Shown in pieces: positions 17,728 to 26,412 of a stretch of 55,443 nt of DNA. This DNA comes from Microvirga aerilata (GTDB taxonomy: Bacteria; Pseudomonadota; Alphaproteobacteria; Rhizobiales; Beijerinckiaceae), in NCBI RefSeq assembly GCF_016743775.1, contig NZ_JAEQMY010000034.1:1-55443 (forward strand), written 5' to 3'. The stretch's first letter is position 1; each line of letters opens with the position of its first letter. The notes under the pieces are model-generated. The model searched no databases and was not told where the DNA came from. It was given only the letters and a program-made list of their open reading frames with translations. The position numbers were made by a program, and so were the translations under genes.

Positions 17728-18282
17728 ATGCTGCTCAACGCCAACCGCTCGCATCTAATCGTCGTCGATCTCCAGGCGCGCCTCATGCCGGCGATCCACG
17801 AAGGAGACAGCGTCATACGCCATGTGAACGTCCTACTTGCGGCCGCAAAGCAACTCGGCGTTCCCGTGACCGTGACGGAACAGTACCCCAAGGGGCTCGG
17901 CCCAACCGTGCCGCCGGTGCAGGAGGCTCTTCCGGGCGATGCCGTCATCCTGCCGAAAACCAGCTTTTCAGCCGTGCGCGAGCCGGCCGTCGTGGAGCGG
18001 CTTGCGTCTTTGAGGGGCAGCGGCCGGGATCAGGTGGTGGTCTGCGGAACCGAGGCGCATATCTGCGTGCTGCAGACCGTCCTGGAGCTGAGGAGCAACG
18101 GCCTGAATGTCTTCGTGGTTGCGGATGCGGTCTCGAGCCGCTCGCCCCATAGCGTCAGCGCCGCCTGCGCACGGCTGCTCCATGCGGGCTGCCACTGGGT
18201 GACGACTGAGATGGCTGTTTTCGAGTGGATGGAAAAGGCCGCGACGGACGATTTCAGGGCGCTTGCGCCGCTGTTCAAGTAG
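17728..18282 (+). CDS. Isochorismatase-like cysteine hydrolase
   Basis: The 184-residue protein has the isochorismatase-family triad: Asp in LIVVDLQARLMP, Lys in ILPKTSFSA and the nucleophile Cys in VVCGTEAHICVLQT. The short length and the cis-peptide motif fit the YcaC-like or nicotinamidase-like hydrolases, not true isochorismatases. The substrate is unknown. It starts 6 bp after the kinase stop and so may be cotranscribed with it. Its 3' end overlaps the convergent gene by 8 bp. Confidence 0.9.
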   Translation: MLLNANRSHLIVVDLQARLMPAIHEGDSVIRHVNVLLAAAKQLGVPVTVTEQYPKGLGPTVPPVQEALPGDAVILPKTSFSAVREPAVVERLASLRGSGRDQVVVCGTEAHICVLQTVLELRSNGLNVFVVADAVSSRSPHSVSAACARLLHAGCHWVTTEMAVFEWMEKAATDDFRALAPLFK

Positions 18283-19231
18283 AAGCGTTCGCGCTTCCCT
18301 CGCCGCCTGCGGCGATGAACTCCTTCAGCTCCTCGAGGGATTGGAAGCGGAAGACGCCGCTTGGCGTCTGCGCCTCGATGGAGCCGTCCGAGAACATCAC
18401 ATATCGGTTGTCGCCGGAATTATAGGTGCCGACCACCGTGGCGGGACGCGCCTCGTCGAAAGCAGCCTCATCCTCCGGCGCCTGATCGTTCTGAATGACG
18501 GCAGGCTCCGGTTCCGGCTCACGGTCGGAAGCGGTCTCGACCGCAGGCTCCGGCCGCTCATCCACCAGGTCTGTCTCTTGGGGCTCGGGCTCGGGTGCCC
18601 GCTCATCCCTGTCGCTGTCGTAGACGTTGACGTCGCCGGCGGTCACCCGCGGCTCTTCGTCGGTGTCCTGGGGCCGCTCCGCCAGGAGGAAGTCCGGGAC
18701 CTTCATGCCGCCCGTATCGTCCTCTTCAAGGGCCGGTGCGGGAGCCGGGGTCGTCCTGGGCGGGAACGGCGGAGCGGGTTCATCGGCGCGCTCATCGGCC
18801 GGCCATTGGGCCGCTCTGACGGCGCTGTCGTCCTGCTCGCGCCGTTCCTCGGCCTCGAACAGCGGGAGCGTGGGCTGAGCCTCGTCGGGACGCTCGGCCT
18901 TCTCGGTATCGGTATCGGCCTCGTCCGCCTGCGCGGCGACAAGTGCGCCGGGGAGGGTTGCAAGAGCCAGATCTCGGGAGCCTCCCGGCGCGACTGCGGC
19001 TCCTTCGTCGTGGAAGCTGCCCTGGAGACGGGAGAGCTGGGCTGCGATCTTCGAGAGCTTGGAGACTGCTGCCGCAACGCCGAGAAGGACGCCGCCGCTC
19101 GCTGCGCTGACGGTGCCGGCGATCACCATGGTCCAGCCGCGCTCGACCAGAACGATATCCCATCCGAAGAAGGCAGCCAGCAATCCGCCGACAATCATCG
19201 CACACGCGAGAGCCAGAAGAGCGATGATCAT
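18275..19231 (-). CDS. Membrane protein with acidic linker and conserved C-terminal domain
   Basis: The 318-residue protein has two N-terminal membrane segments (about 2-22 and 33-58), a short coiled region (AAAVSKLSKIAAQLSRLQGSF), a long Asp/Glu/Pro-rich disordered linker and a compact C-terminal domain with GTYNSGDNRYVMFSDGSIEA and SLEELKEFI. The tail probably lies in the cytoplasm. I recognise no named function; similar proteins occur in Methylobacteriaceae. ATG 19231 was chosen over the upstream start because a GGAG box precedes it and the membrane segment begins there. Confidence 0.75.
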   Translation of the reverse strand: MIIALLALACAMIVGGLLAAFFGWDIVLVERGWTMVIAGTVSAASGGVLLGVAAAVSKLSKIAAQLSRLQGSFHDEGAAVAPGGSRDLALATLPGALVAAQADEADTDTEKAERPDEAQPTLPLFEAEERREQDDSAVRAAQWPADERADEPAPPFPPRTTPAPAPALEEDDTGGMKVPDFLLAERPQDTDEEPRVTAGDVNVYDSDRDERAPEPEPQETDLVDERPEPAVETASDREPEPEPAVIQNDQAPEDEAAFDEARPATVVGTYNSGDNRYVMFSDGSIEAQTPSGVFRFQSLEELKEFIAAGGEGSANAST

Positions 19232-19379
19232 GCCGTCTCCATCATACGCAAACCCAACGAGTATCAAGGCAAAGCTATGCTTCTATAGGCAAAAGGCAAC
19301 GGCAAGGGAAGCTTGGGCAGAAAAAAGTCCGGGGCTTGGCCGTTGCTCTTGGGGCGGCGGCGCTTTAACTAACGCTCAG

Positions 19380-19482
19380 GCGCATCGTGCGGACCCGGAA
19401 GTCCGCTTCGGGCGATGCGCAGTTAGAAGAGGGGCATCATACCAATCCCAAAAGTGGAAACCACTTCTGGGTCCGATGCCCC
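19380..19482. repeat. Double palindromic repeat element upstream of superoxide dismutase
   Basis: Two adjacent hairpins: GCGCATCG (19380-19387) with CGATGCGC (19413-19420), and GGGGCATC (19431-19438) with GATGCCCC (19475-19482). The second has an inner stem AAGTGG-AAA-CCACTT (19452-19466). The element ends 26 bp before the sod ATG, so it may be transcribed in the leader. It resembles the elements at 42750 and 46612. Confidence 0.8.
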
Positions 19483-19508
19483 GGGTCGCTCAATCAAAGG
19501 AGACGCCG

Positions 19509-20108
19509 ATGTCCTTCACTCTGCCCGAACTGCCTTATGCCTACGATGCCCTGCAGCCCTACATGTCTCGTGAGACCCTGGAGTTTCACCACGACAAGCA
19601 CCACGCGGCTTATGTCAACACCGGCAACAACCTGCTGAAGGGCACGGAATTCGAAGGCAAGAGCGTCGAGGAGGTCGTGACAGGCTCCTACGGCAAGAAC
19701 CAGCCCCTCTTCAACAATGCCGGACAGCATTACAACCACATCCACTTCTGGATGTGGATGAAGCCGAACGGCGGCGGCGCGCTTCCCGGAAAGCTCGAGA
19801 AGAAGATCGTCGAGGATCTGGGCTCGGTCGACAAGATGAAGGAAGACTTCATCCAGGCCGGCGTCAGCCAGTTCGGCTCGGGCTGGGCCTGGCTTGCGCT
19901 CAAGGACGGCAAGATCACCGTCATGAAGACGCCGAACGGCGAGAACCCGCTCGTCCATGGCGCGCAGCCGATCCTGGGCTGCGACGTGTGGGAGCATTCC
20001 TACTACATCGACTACCGCAACCGCCGTCCCGACTACGTGAAGGCCTTCCTCGACAATCTCGTGAACTGGGAGCACGTCGAGGAAATGTTCGAGAACGCCT
20101 CGAAGTAA
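19509..20108 (+). CDS. sodB: Fe/Mn superoxide dismutase
   Basis: The 199-residue protein is a full-length Fe/Mn SOD. Metal ligands are seen in LEFHHDKHHAAYV, GQHYNHIHFW and DVWEHSYYIDYRNRRPDYV. It converts superoxide to oxygen and hydrogen peroxide in the cytoplasm. GQ in NNAGQHYNH favours iron over manganese, but the metal cannot be settled by eye. The ATG follows a clear AAAGGAGACGCCG ribosome-binding site. A palindromic repeat lies immediately upstream and a strong terminator follows. Confidence 0.95.
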   Translation: MSFTLPELPYAYDALQPYMSRETLEFHHDKHHAAYVNTGNNLLKGTEFEGKSVEEVVTGSYGKNQPLFNNAGQHYNHIHFWMWMKPNGGGALPGKLEKKIVEDLGSVDKMKEDFIQAGVSQFGSGWAWLALKDGKITVMKTPNGENPLVHGAQPILGCDVWEHSYYIDYRNRRPDYVKAFLDNLVNWEHVEEMFENASK

Positions 20109-20129
20109 GTCGACCTGTAGAGCATTTCG

Positions 20130-20157
20130 GCGGGCCTCTTCGGAGGCCCGCTTTCGT
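20130..20157 (+). terminator. Rho-independent terminator of sodB
   Basis: GCGGGCCTC-TTCG-GAGGCCCGC, a perfect 9-bp stem with a UUCG tetraloop, followed by TTTCGTT. It starts 22 bp after the sodB stop and 12 bp before the 3' end of the convergent protease gene. Confidence 0.9.
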
Positions 20158-20168
20158 TGGAACGGTGC

Positions 20169-20972
20169 TCAGGCTCTGGCCGCCGCGACAGCCTCCGGGA
20201 TCAGCTCCTCGATAGCCCTGATGCGCTCCCGGGGTGCCGGATGGGTTGAAAGCAGCGCAGGCGGCCCGCCTCTGCCATGCTGATCCATGCGCCGCCAGAG
20301 CGCCGCCGCATCGCGTGGGTCGTAGCCGGCCTTCGCCATGGTGAAGAGGCCGAGCCGGTCCGCCTCGAGTTCCTGGTTGCGGCCATAGGGCCGCACGAGG
20401 CCGAATTCGACGCCGACACCGAGAAGGGCCGCGATCTCCTGCGCGAAGGCGATATCGTTTACCTGGAGCAGAAAGCTGATGAGCTGCAGCCCCCACTGCC
20501 GCAGCGTCTCGGCAGACACCCGTTCCCGCGAATGCTCAGCCTGGAGGTGACCGATTTCATGGCCGATGACGGCCGCGAGTTCGCCATCGCTTCCGGCAAC
20601 GTTGATCATGCCCTCCAGCACGCCGATCTTCCGGCCCGGCAACACGAAGGCGTTGGCCTCGGGCTGGGCGAAGACCTGCACCTCCCAACGGCGAGGATCC
20701 TCGCCGGCCGCAACGAGAAGCCGCCGGGCGATATCGGCGGTTTTCTTTTGCGCCGCAGCATTCCTTGAGATCGGCATGCGCTCCTGCAGCCTGCTCCAGG
20801 TCTGAAGGCCAAGGGACTCGACGGTTTCGTCCGACACCACATAAGGCGCGACCCGGTCGCACCCCGCCAGAGCCGGAGCAAGCGCCGCGCAGGCCATCAG
20901 GCGCAAGGCCGTTCGGCGGGTGGGCGCCTCGGGGCAGGAGGAACCATGATAGGACAATCTGCAGAGACACAT
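20169..20972 (-). CDS. M48 family metalloprotease, predicted lipoprotein
   Basis: The 267-residue protein has a twin-Arg-like basic segment and hydrophobic stretch ending in the lipobox ALAGC (Cys about 38), so it is probably a lipoprotein. The M48 zinc site is HEIGH with the downstream glutamate motif NQELEADRLGL. Family members (BepA/LoiP type) degrade misfolded outer-membrane proteins in the periplasm. The C-terminal STHPAPRERIRAIEELIPEA is typical. It is monocistronic and divergent from nothing close. A shorter start would remove the arginine pair and is less likely. Confidence 0.9.
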   Translation of the reverse strand: MCLCRLSYHGSSCPEAPTRRTALRLMACAALAPALAGCDRVAPYVVSDETVESLGLQTWSRLQERMPISRNAAAQKKTADIARRLLVAAGEDPRRWEVQVFAQPEANAFVLPGRKIGVLEGMINVAGSDGELAAVIGHEIGHLQAEHSRERVSAETLRQWGLQLISFLLQVNDIAFAQEIAALLGVGVEFGLVRPYGRNQELEADRLGLFTMAKAGYDPRDAAALWRRMDQHGRGGPPALLSTHPAPRERIRAIEELIPEAVAAARA

Positions 20973-21016
20973 GGCGTTGAACCACTTCCAAGGTTATTTC
21001 ACATAGGGTGGGCGCA

Positions 21017-21865
21017 TCATCCAACAATGTTCGGAGAAAGCGTGATCCTTCGCTCCTCCAAGAGGCGACCGAAGGCCTCCGACTTCAGATAGTTCAACTC
21101 TTCCACCCGGCTCTCCACGGCGGGATCGAGCCCTCGCAACTCATCGTCAGCATATCCTGGGTGACACATGACGACAGGCTTCGACGCCAGCCTTGAGAAC
21201 CCGTCCTCGAAAACGCGGCTCGCCGGAACCGAGAGATCGAGCGGAGCAAAGCCCGAGAAGCCGTCATTGGTGTGGAAGCCTGCCGCATAGGCACTTCGGG
21301 CAAAGCCCAGTGCGAGCGCCTTCACAACAAGAGCCTTGCCGCGCCCGACGGGGCGACGCAGGATCGCCGCGGCCTTGTCCGTTGGATCGCGCAGCCAGAT
21401 GCGCCCGGCATACCCCCTTTCCTTCAGAATCCCGAGGAGGAGAGGCCTGATGACCGGAAGCACATGGACGTGCTGATGCCCGTCGACGAATGCCGGCGGC
21501 CTGCCATGGATGTCCACGAAGGCGTCGAGCTGACATCCGATCTCCCGGGCGATCTCATCCGCCGGGAGCTGCCGTCTCACGGCTCCAGCCAGCAGTTCCT
21601 TCAGAGGCGGAAACGCGCCCGCCGGCGCAACACGCGGCATGGCGCTCAGAGGCGAGCCCGTCGTGAGGTTCAGGTGAAGACCGACGGCAATCCTGTCCTC
21701 CAAAGCCCTCAGGTCGGGCGCCGCCCGGCGCCAGCCGGGCATGTTGGTCATCGCTCCCGTTGCGGAAAGACGGCCGATTTCCGCAAGCTCCACGATGCCC
21801 CGGCTCACGCCGTCGCTCAGGCCGAAATCATCGGCGCAAAGCACAACGGAATGGGGCGGACGCAT
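21017..21865 (-). CDS. ChbG/HpnK family deacetylase
   Basis: The 282-residue protein has the YdjC/ChbG fold with metal and catalytic residues ADDFGLSDGVSRGI near the N-terminus and VDGHQHVHVLPVI in the middle, plus VMCHPGYADDEL near the end. Family members remove acetyl groups from amino sugars; HpnK acts in hopanoid side-chain synthesis. The nearby gene is a GT2 transferase, which favours a lipid-linked sugar substrate, but no hopanoid genes are in the window. Its ATG overlaps head-to-head with a possible start of the divergent GT2 gene. Confidence 0.9.
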   Translation of the reverse strand: MRPPHSVVLCADDFGLSDGVSRGIVELAEIGRLSATGAMTNMPGWRRAAPDLRALEDRIAVGLHLNLTTGSPLSAMPRVAPAGAFPPLKELLAGAVRRQLPADEIAREIGCQLDAFVDIHGRPPAFVDGHQHVHVLPVIRPLLLGILKERGYAGRIWLRDPTDKAAAILRRPVGRGKALVVKALALGFARSAYAAGFHTNDGFSGFAPLDLSVPASRVFEDGFSRLASKPVVMCHPGYADDELRGLDPAVESRVEELNYLKSEAFGRLLEERRITLSPNIVG

Positions 21866-21962
21866 GAATCACTCTTATAATCGGGTTTGCCGCACCCTAA
21901 TCCTCTTGAGCAAAGCTGCAAACTCGGCTCTTGATGCGGCCCGACAATCAAGGGTTCCTCCA

Positions 21963-22949
21963 GTGGCGTCGCCTAAGCTCAGCGTCATCATCCCGGTCCA
22001 CAACGAGAGCGCCAATATCGCGCCTCTGTGCGAGCGCCTTCTTCCCGTGCTCGACCGGATCACGTCCGCCTGGGAGGTGGTGTTCGTCGACGACGGCAGC
22101 CGGGACGACACCCTGGACATCATCAAGGGCATCGGCCGGGGCGAGCCGCGGATCGGAGCCGTCTCCTTCAGCCGCAATTTCGGCAAGGAGATTGCCATTG
22201 CGGCAGGGCTCGACCACGCCACGGGCGACGCGGTGGTGATCATGGATGCCGACCTGCAGCATCCCCCTGAGATGATCGAGGCCTTCGTGGAGCGCTGGCG
22301 GGCGGGCTATATGATGGTCTACGGCCAGCGCACGGACCGGACCGACGAGACCCGGGTCAAGCGCGGCTTCGCCCAACTGTTCTACCAGCTGTTCTCCCGC
22401 TTCGGCGAGATCCCCCTGCCGGAAGGCGCGGGCGATTTCCGCCTCATCGACCGCAAGGGGGTCGACGTTCTGAGGACCCTCGGCGAGCGGGCGCGCTTCT
22501 CGAAGGGTCTCTATGCCTGGATCGGCTTCAAGGCCACGGGCGTGCCCTTCGTGGTGGAGGAGCGCCGCCACGGCGCCACCAAATGGAGCTTCCGAAAGCT
22601 CGTTCGCTTCGCCTTCGACGGCATCGCCGCGTTCTCCACCGTGCCGCTGCGGGTGTGGACCTATATCGGCTTCCTGATCTCGTTCCTGGCGATCGCCACC
22701 GCCGTGTTCTTCACGGTGCGGACGCTCCTGTTCGGCACGGACCTTCCCGGCTTCCCGAGCCTGATCGTCTCCGTCATGTTCTTTTCCGGCATCCAGCTCA
22801 TGTCGCTCGGCATCGTCGGCGAGTATGTGGGCCGCATCTTCGCCGAGGTGAAGCGGCGGCCGCTCTATGTGGTGGCCGAGCGGATCGGCGGCGCGGCGGA
22901 GGTGTCAAGCGACCTCGTTCCCGATCACTTCCGACTGCGCCGGGCCTGA
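21963..22949 (+). CDS. GT2 glycosyltransferase, polyprenyl-phosphate type with C-terminal membrane segments
   Basis: The protein has a GT2 domain (LSVIIPVHNESANIAPLC, VFVDDGSRDDTLDII, DADLQHPPE) and two C-terminal membrane helices (about residues 230-310, YIGFLISFLAIATAVFF and IVSVMFFSGIQLMSLGI), the layout of ArnC/DPM1-like transferases that make polyprenyl-phosphate sugars. I set the start at GTG 21963 (MASPKLSVII); ATG 21864 would add 33 residues but overlaps the start codon of the divergent deacetylase and leaves no room for promoters. murJ follows after 3 bp, so the two are cotranscribed. Confidence 0.88.
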   Translation: MASPKLSVIIPVHNESANIAPLCERLLPVLDRITSAWEVVFVDDGSRDDTLDIIKGIGRGEPRIGAVSFSRNFGKEIAIAAGLDHATGDAVVIMDADLQHPPEMIEAFVERWRAGYMMVYGQRTDRTDETRVKRGFAQLFYQLFSRFGEIPLPEGAGDFRLIDRKGVDVLRTLGERARFSKGLYAWIGFKATGVPFVVEERRHGATKWSFRKLVRFAFDGIAAFSTVPLRVWTYIGFLISFLAIATAVFFTVRTLLFGTDLPGFPSLIVSVMFFSGIQLMSLGIVGEYVGRIFAEVKRRPLYVVAERIGGAAEVSSDLVPDHFRLRRA

Positions 22950-22952
22950 CCG

Positions 22953-24479
22953 ATGTTCCGAAAGATTCTCTCCGTCGGCGGCTGGACCCTGGTCTCCCGT
23001 CTCACCGGCTTCATCCGCGACGTGGTTCTGGCAGCCGTGATGGGCGTGGGGCCGATAGCGGACGCCTTCGTGGTCGCCTCCCGCATCCCGAACCACTTCC
23101 GGGCCATCTTCAGCGAGGGCGCCTTCAACAGCGCCTTCCTGCCCGCCTATGCGCGGGTTCTCGAGACGGAAGGCGCCTCCCCGGCCCGGTCCTTTGCCAG
23201 CCGCATCAGCACCCTGATGCTGATCGTCCAGGTCGTGCTGCTGGCGCTTGCCCTTGTGGCCATGCCGGTGGTGGTGACGCTGCTCGCCCCAGGCTTTTCG
23301 GACGATCCGGCCAAATTCGACCTGGCGGTGACGCTGACCCGCATCACCTTCCCGTATCTGCTCTTCGTCACCCTGGTGACGATCCTGTCCGCGATCCTCA
23401 ACGCCCATGAGCGTTTCGCTGCGGCAGCGGCGGCGCCCGTGCTGCTCAACGTGTCCGTGGTGGCGGCGCTGGCCCTCGCCTTCCTGTTCCCGAATGCCGG
23501 GCATGCGGCCGCCTGGGGCGTCACCGTCGCGGGCGTTCTCGAACTGCTGCTGGTCTGGGTTGCGGCCAGGAGGCTCGGCGTTGCACCCAGCCTCGAGGCC
23601 CCGCGCCTGGATCCGGCCATGAGGCGCTTCTTCAAGACCCTGGGACCGGCCGTGATCGGCTCGGCGGGCGTGCAGCTGGCCATGTTCGCCGACACGATCA
23701 TCGCCTCCTTCCTGCCCACGGGAGCCGTGGCGTCGCTCTATTATGCCGACCGGATCTACCAGCTGCCGCTGGGTGTGATCGGGATTGCGGCCGGCACCGT
23801 GCTGCTGCCCGAGATGAGCCGCCGCATCGCCGCGGGCGACCCTGCGGGTGCGCACGGGGCCCAGAACCGGGCGGCGGGCCTGACGCTTGCGCTGGCCGCC
23901 CCCTTCGTCGTGGCCTTCATCACTCTGCCCGACCTCATCATGTCGGCCCTGTTCCAGCGCGGCGCTTTCGATGCAGCCGCAGCCCAGCGCTCCGGTGCGG
24001 TGCTGGCCGCCTATGCGGTCGGCCTGCCGGCAGCGGTCCTGATCCGTTCCGCCGTTGCCAGCTTCTACGCCCGCTCGGACACCGTGACGCCGCTCATCGC
24101 CTCGCTCTCGGCGGTCGCGGTCAACGTGGCCCTGAAGATCGTTCTCACCGGCCCTTATGGCGTCGTCGGCCTGTCGCTTGCCACCGCCATCGGCATCTGG
24201 GTCAATCTCGGCCTTCTGGTGCTCCTGGCTGTTCGCAGGAACTGGATGGACCCAAGCGGCACCCTTGGCCGCACCGCCGCGGCCGTTGCGGTGGCAAGCC
24301 TGCTTCTGGCGGCGTTCGCCTGGTATGCGCCCATGCCCCTGGAGGGCTGGACGGCGCTCCTGCCCGCCTGGCGCAACGAGGCTCTGCTAGCAGCTCTCGG
24401 CGCGAGCGGCGCCCTGATTTATGGCGGCGCGCTGCTGGCCGGGCTCAAGGCACTCGGCGTCAGGCTGCAGCGCCGCTGA
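22953..24479 (+). CDS. murJ: Lipid II flippase MurJ (MviN)
   Basis: The 508-residue polytopic membrane protein starts MFRKILSVGGWTLVSRLTGF, the standard MurJ N-terminus, and has about 14 membrane segments with GPIADAFVVASRIPNHFR. MurJ moves lipid II across the inner membrane for peptidoglycan synthesis and is normally essential. It lies 3 bp after the GT2 gene and ends 1 bp from the convergent cyclase gene. Nothing is truncated. Confidence 0.96.
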   Translation: MFRKILSVGGWTLVSRLTGFIRDVVLAAVMGVGPIADAFVVASRIPNHFRAIFSEGAFNSAFLPAYARVLETEGASPARSFASRISTLMLIVQVVLLALALVAMPVVVTLLAPGFSDDPAKFDLAVTLTRITFPYLLFVTLVTILSAILNAHERFAAAAAAPVLLNVSVVAALALAFLFPNAGHAAAWGVTVAGVLELLLVWVAARRLGVAPSLEAPRLDPAMRRFFKTLGPAVIGSAGVQLAMFADTIIASFLPTGAVASLYYADRIYQLPLGVIGIAAGTVLLPEMSRRIAAGDPAGAHGAQNRAAGLTLALAAPFVVAFITLPDLIMSALFQRGAFDAAAAQRSGAVLAAYAVGLPAAVLIRSAVASFYARSDTVTPLIASLSAVAVNVALKIVLTGPYGVVGLSLATAIGIWVNLGLLVLLAVRRNWMDPSGTLGRTAAAVAVASLLLAAFAWYAPMPLEGWTALLPAWRNEALLAALGASGALIYGGALLAGLKALGVRLQRR

Positions 24480-24480
24480 G

Positions 24481-25638
24481 CTATCGGAAGGTGAACAGCT
24501 CACGTTCCGTCGCAATGCCCCGCAGCCGGTGACGGCCGAGAGACCGGACAGGCACGGGGCTCACGGACGCCACGTTGTCGGATAGCACTACCGCGCAGTC
24601 GAGGGTGTTGCAGAGCGCCTCCATGCGGCTTGCCTCGTTCACGGCGGGCCCGATCACCGTAAAGTCGAGGCGGCCGGCGGCTCCGATATTGCCGTAGAAG
24701 ACGTCGCCGCAATGCAGCGCGATATCGAGGCTCAAGGGCGTCTCGCCGGCATGGAGCCGGTTCACGGCATCGTTGCGCTCTAGCGCCGCCTCGGCTGCTC
24801 GGATCGCCGCCGCGCAGGCGCTCTCGCGGGAGCGCTCTTCCGTGATCGGGAAAGCCGCCAGAAGACCGTCGCCCAGGAACTTGAGCACCTCGCCCCCCTG
24901 CTCCGCCACCGGGTCCGCCATGGCCTCGAGATGGTGGTCGAGCCGGGCGATCAGATCCTGTCCGGCCGTGTCGGCTAGGGAGGTGAAGCCCCTGAGATCG
25001 GCAAACAGCAGGGCCGCCGTGATCGTCGTGCCGATCCCGCGCCGGATTTCGCCGCTGAGCACCCGCCGACCCGCCGAGAGGCCCACATAGGTGTCGAGCA
25101 TCGTCACCGTGAGGTCGAAGAGGGTGATGCGGTAGGCAGCCAACCCCAGGAGGGGCAAAAGCCCATCGATCCGGGCCACCTCCTCCGGCCGGAAGCCCTC
25201 GGGCCGGCTGCAGGAGAAAGAGATCCCGATGCCCCGCAGGTCCGGGGCGCTCGCGTTCTCGAAGCTGAAGAGGCGCGCCAGGTAATCCGTGCCGCCTTCA
25301 CGCTTCACATCCTTGAAGACGCCGAACCGCTCCGCCTCCGGGCCGTCGACCCGCCAGTAGCAGCCTGTCTGCTCGGTTCGCATCATATAGGCGAAGGGGC
25401 TCAGCTCGAAGGCGTCGGCGTTGCGCTCGTGCGACACGCCTTCCACCACCGTGCCGGCCGAGCGGGTCCAGACATGGGTGTAGACGCGGATCGTCGGGTT
25501 GACGGTCGGCAGCGCCAGATACACCCGGACCAGAGGAACGCCCTCTGCCGTCAGCCGCTCCACGAAGCCGGAGAGCAGCGACGCCAGATCGGACCCGCGC
25601 AGGCCCTGTTCGATGATCCAGTCCTCGAGATTCGCCAT
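24481..25638 (-). CDS. Class III adenylate/guanylate cyclase
   Basis: The 385-residue protein has an uncharacterised N-terminal part (about 1-190) that probably senses a signal, and a C-terminal class III cyclase domain. Metal-binding aspartates are in ALLFADLRGFTSLADT and KFLGDGLLAAF; transition-state Asn and Arg are in GPAVNEASRMEAL. All key residues appear intact, so activity is expected. There is no membrane segment. ATP or GTP specificity cannot be decided by eye. A cyclic-nucleotide-binding protein (48789) and a CRP-type site (46689) also occur in this window. Confidence 0.92.
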   Translation of the reverse strand: MANLEDWIIEQGLRGSDLASLLSGFVERLTAEGVPLVRVYLALPTVNPTIRVYTHVWTRSAGTVVEGVSHERNADAFELSPFAYMMRTEQTGCYWRVDGPEAERFGVFKDVKREGGTDYLARLFSFENASAPDLRGIGISFSCSRPEGFRPEEVARIDGLLPLLGLAAYRITLFDLTVTMLDTYVGLSAGRRVLSGEIRRGIGTTITAALLFADLRGFTSLADTAGQDLIARLDHHLEAMADPVAEQGGEVLKFLGDGLLAAFPITEERSRESACAAAIRAAEAALERNDAVNRLHAGETPLSLDIALHCGDVFYGNIGAAGRLDFTVIGPAVNEASRMEALCNTLDCAVVLSDNVASVSPVPVRSLGRHRLRGIATERELFTFR

Positions 25639-25692
25639 GAGGCGCAGTCTAGCATTCCGCCGAGGAATGTCTCGGTGGGATCGGGAAGCCGG

Positions 25693-26412
25693 CTACCGGC
25701 TCGCGTGGCGCGAGGCTCCGCCCGTCCCAGCGATCTCCGTGAGGAGCTTGCGCCGCGCGGCGATCGCGAAGGGCCGGGTCTCGTCCGCGATCTCCACGAA
25801 GGAGCCGGGGCCGCCGATGACGTTCTGACCGTAGTAATCCTCGAGGGACATGCCGCCGGGCCCTCCCGGGCGGCCGCTGCCGGGGCGGCGGATGGCAAGC
25901 GCATTGATGGTGAAGCCCTTGGCCAAGGCGTCCGCTCTTGCCTGTTCCAGGGGCCTGCCGTTCATGTTGGGTCCATCGCCCGACACGTCGATGACCTTGC
26001 GGGTGCCCTCATGGGCGTTGCCTTCGACCAAGCGCACGGAAAAGTCGATGGCGTTGGAGATGGAGTTGTAGCCGGTGGCGCCACGGGGAGCGGCTATGAG
26101 CTTGTCGGCAAAAACCTTGGCGCTCGCCCCGTCGCGGATCACATGCCAGTCGACGATGAGCACCTGCGAGCTCGGACCGCCCCATTCCATATAGGCGACC
26201 GCAATGGCCCCGACGGGACCGTCCTTGATGCCGTTCAGCACGTCCTGGCTGGTGAGCGCATCGGCCCATCCTTTTCGCTGAAGCCGCAGTTCCTCGGTGT
26301 CGATGGAACCCGAGCCGTCCGCCGCGAAGACCAGTTCCAGGTCGACGGATTCGGCCTGGGCCGAGGCCGTCAGGAGGCTGAGGGCAAGGAGGCTTCTAAG
26401 GGCAAGGCGCAT
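25693..26412 (-). CDS. DUF1194 (von Willebrand A-like) secreted protein
   Basis: The 239-residue protein has a Sec signal peptide (MRLALRSLLALSLLTASAQA) and a VWA-like domain with the metal-site motif FAADGSGSIDTEE and VIDVSGDGPNMNG. DUF1194 proteins are periplasmic and of unknown function. ATG 26412 was preferred because it begins the signal peptide directly; the longer start adds a non-signal-like extension. It follows the cyclase gene on the same strand with about 55 bp between. Confidence 0.9.
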   Translation of the reverse strand: MRLALRSLLALSLLTASAQAESVDLELVFAADGSGSIDTEELRLQRKGWADALTSQDVLNGIKDGPVGAIAVAYMEWGGPSSQVLIVDWHVIRDGASAKVFADKLIAAPRGATGYNSISNAIDFSVRLVEGNAHEGTRKVIDVSGDGPNMNGRPLEQARADALAKGFTINALAIRRPGSGRPGGPGGMSLEDYYGQNVIGGPGSFVEIADETRPFAIAARRKLLTEIAGTGGASRHASR

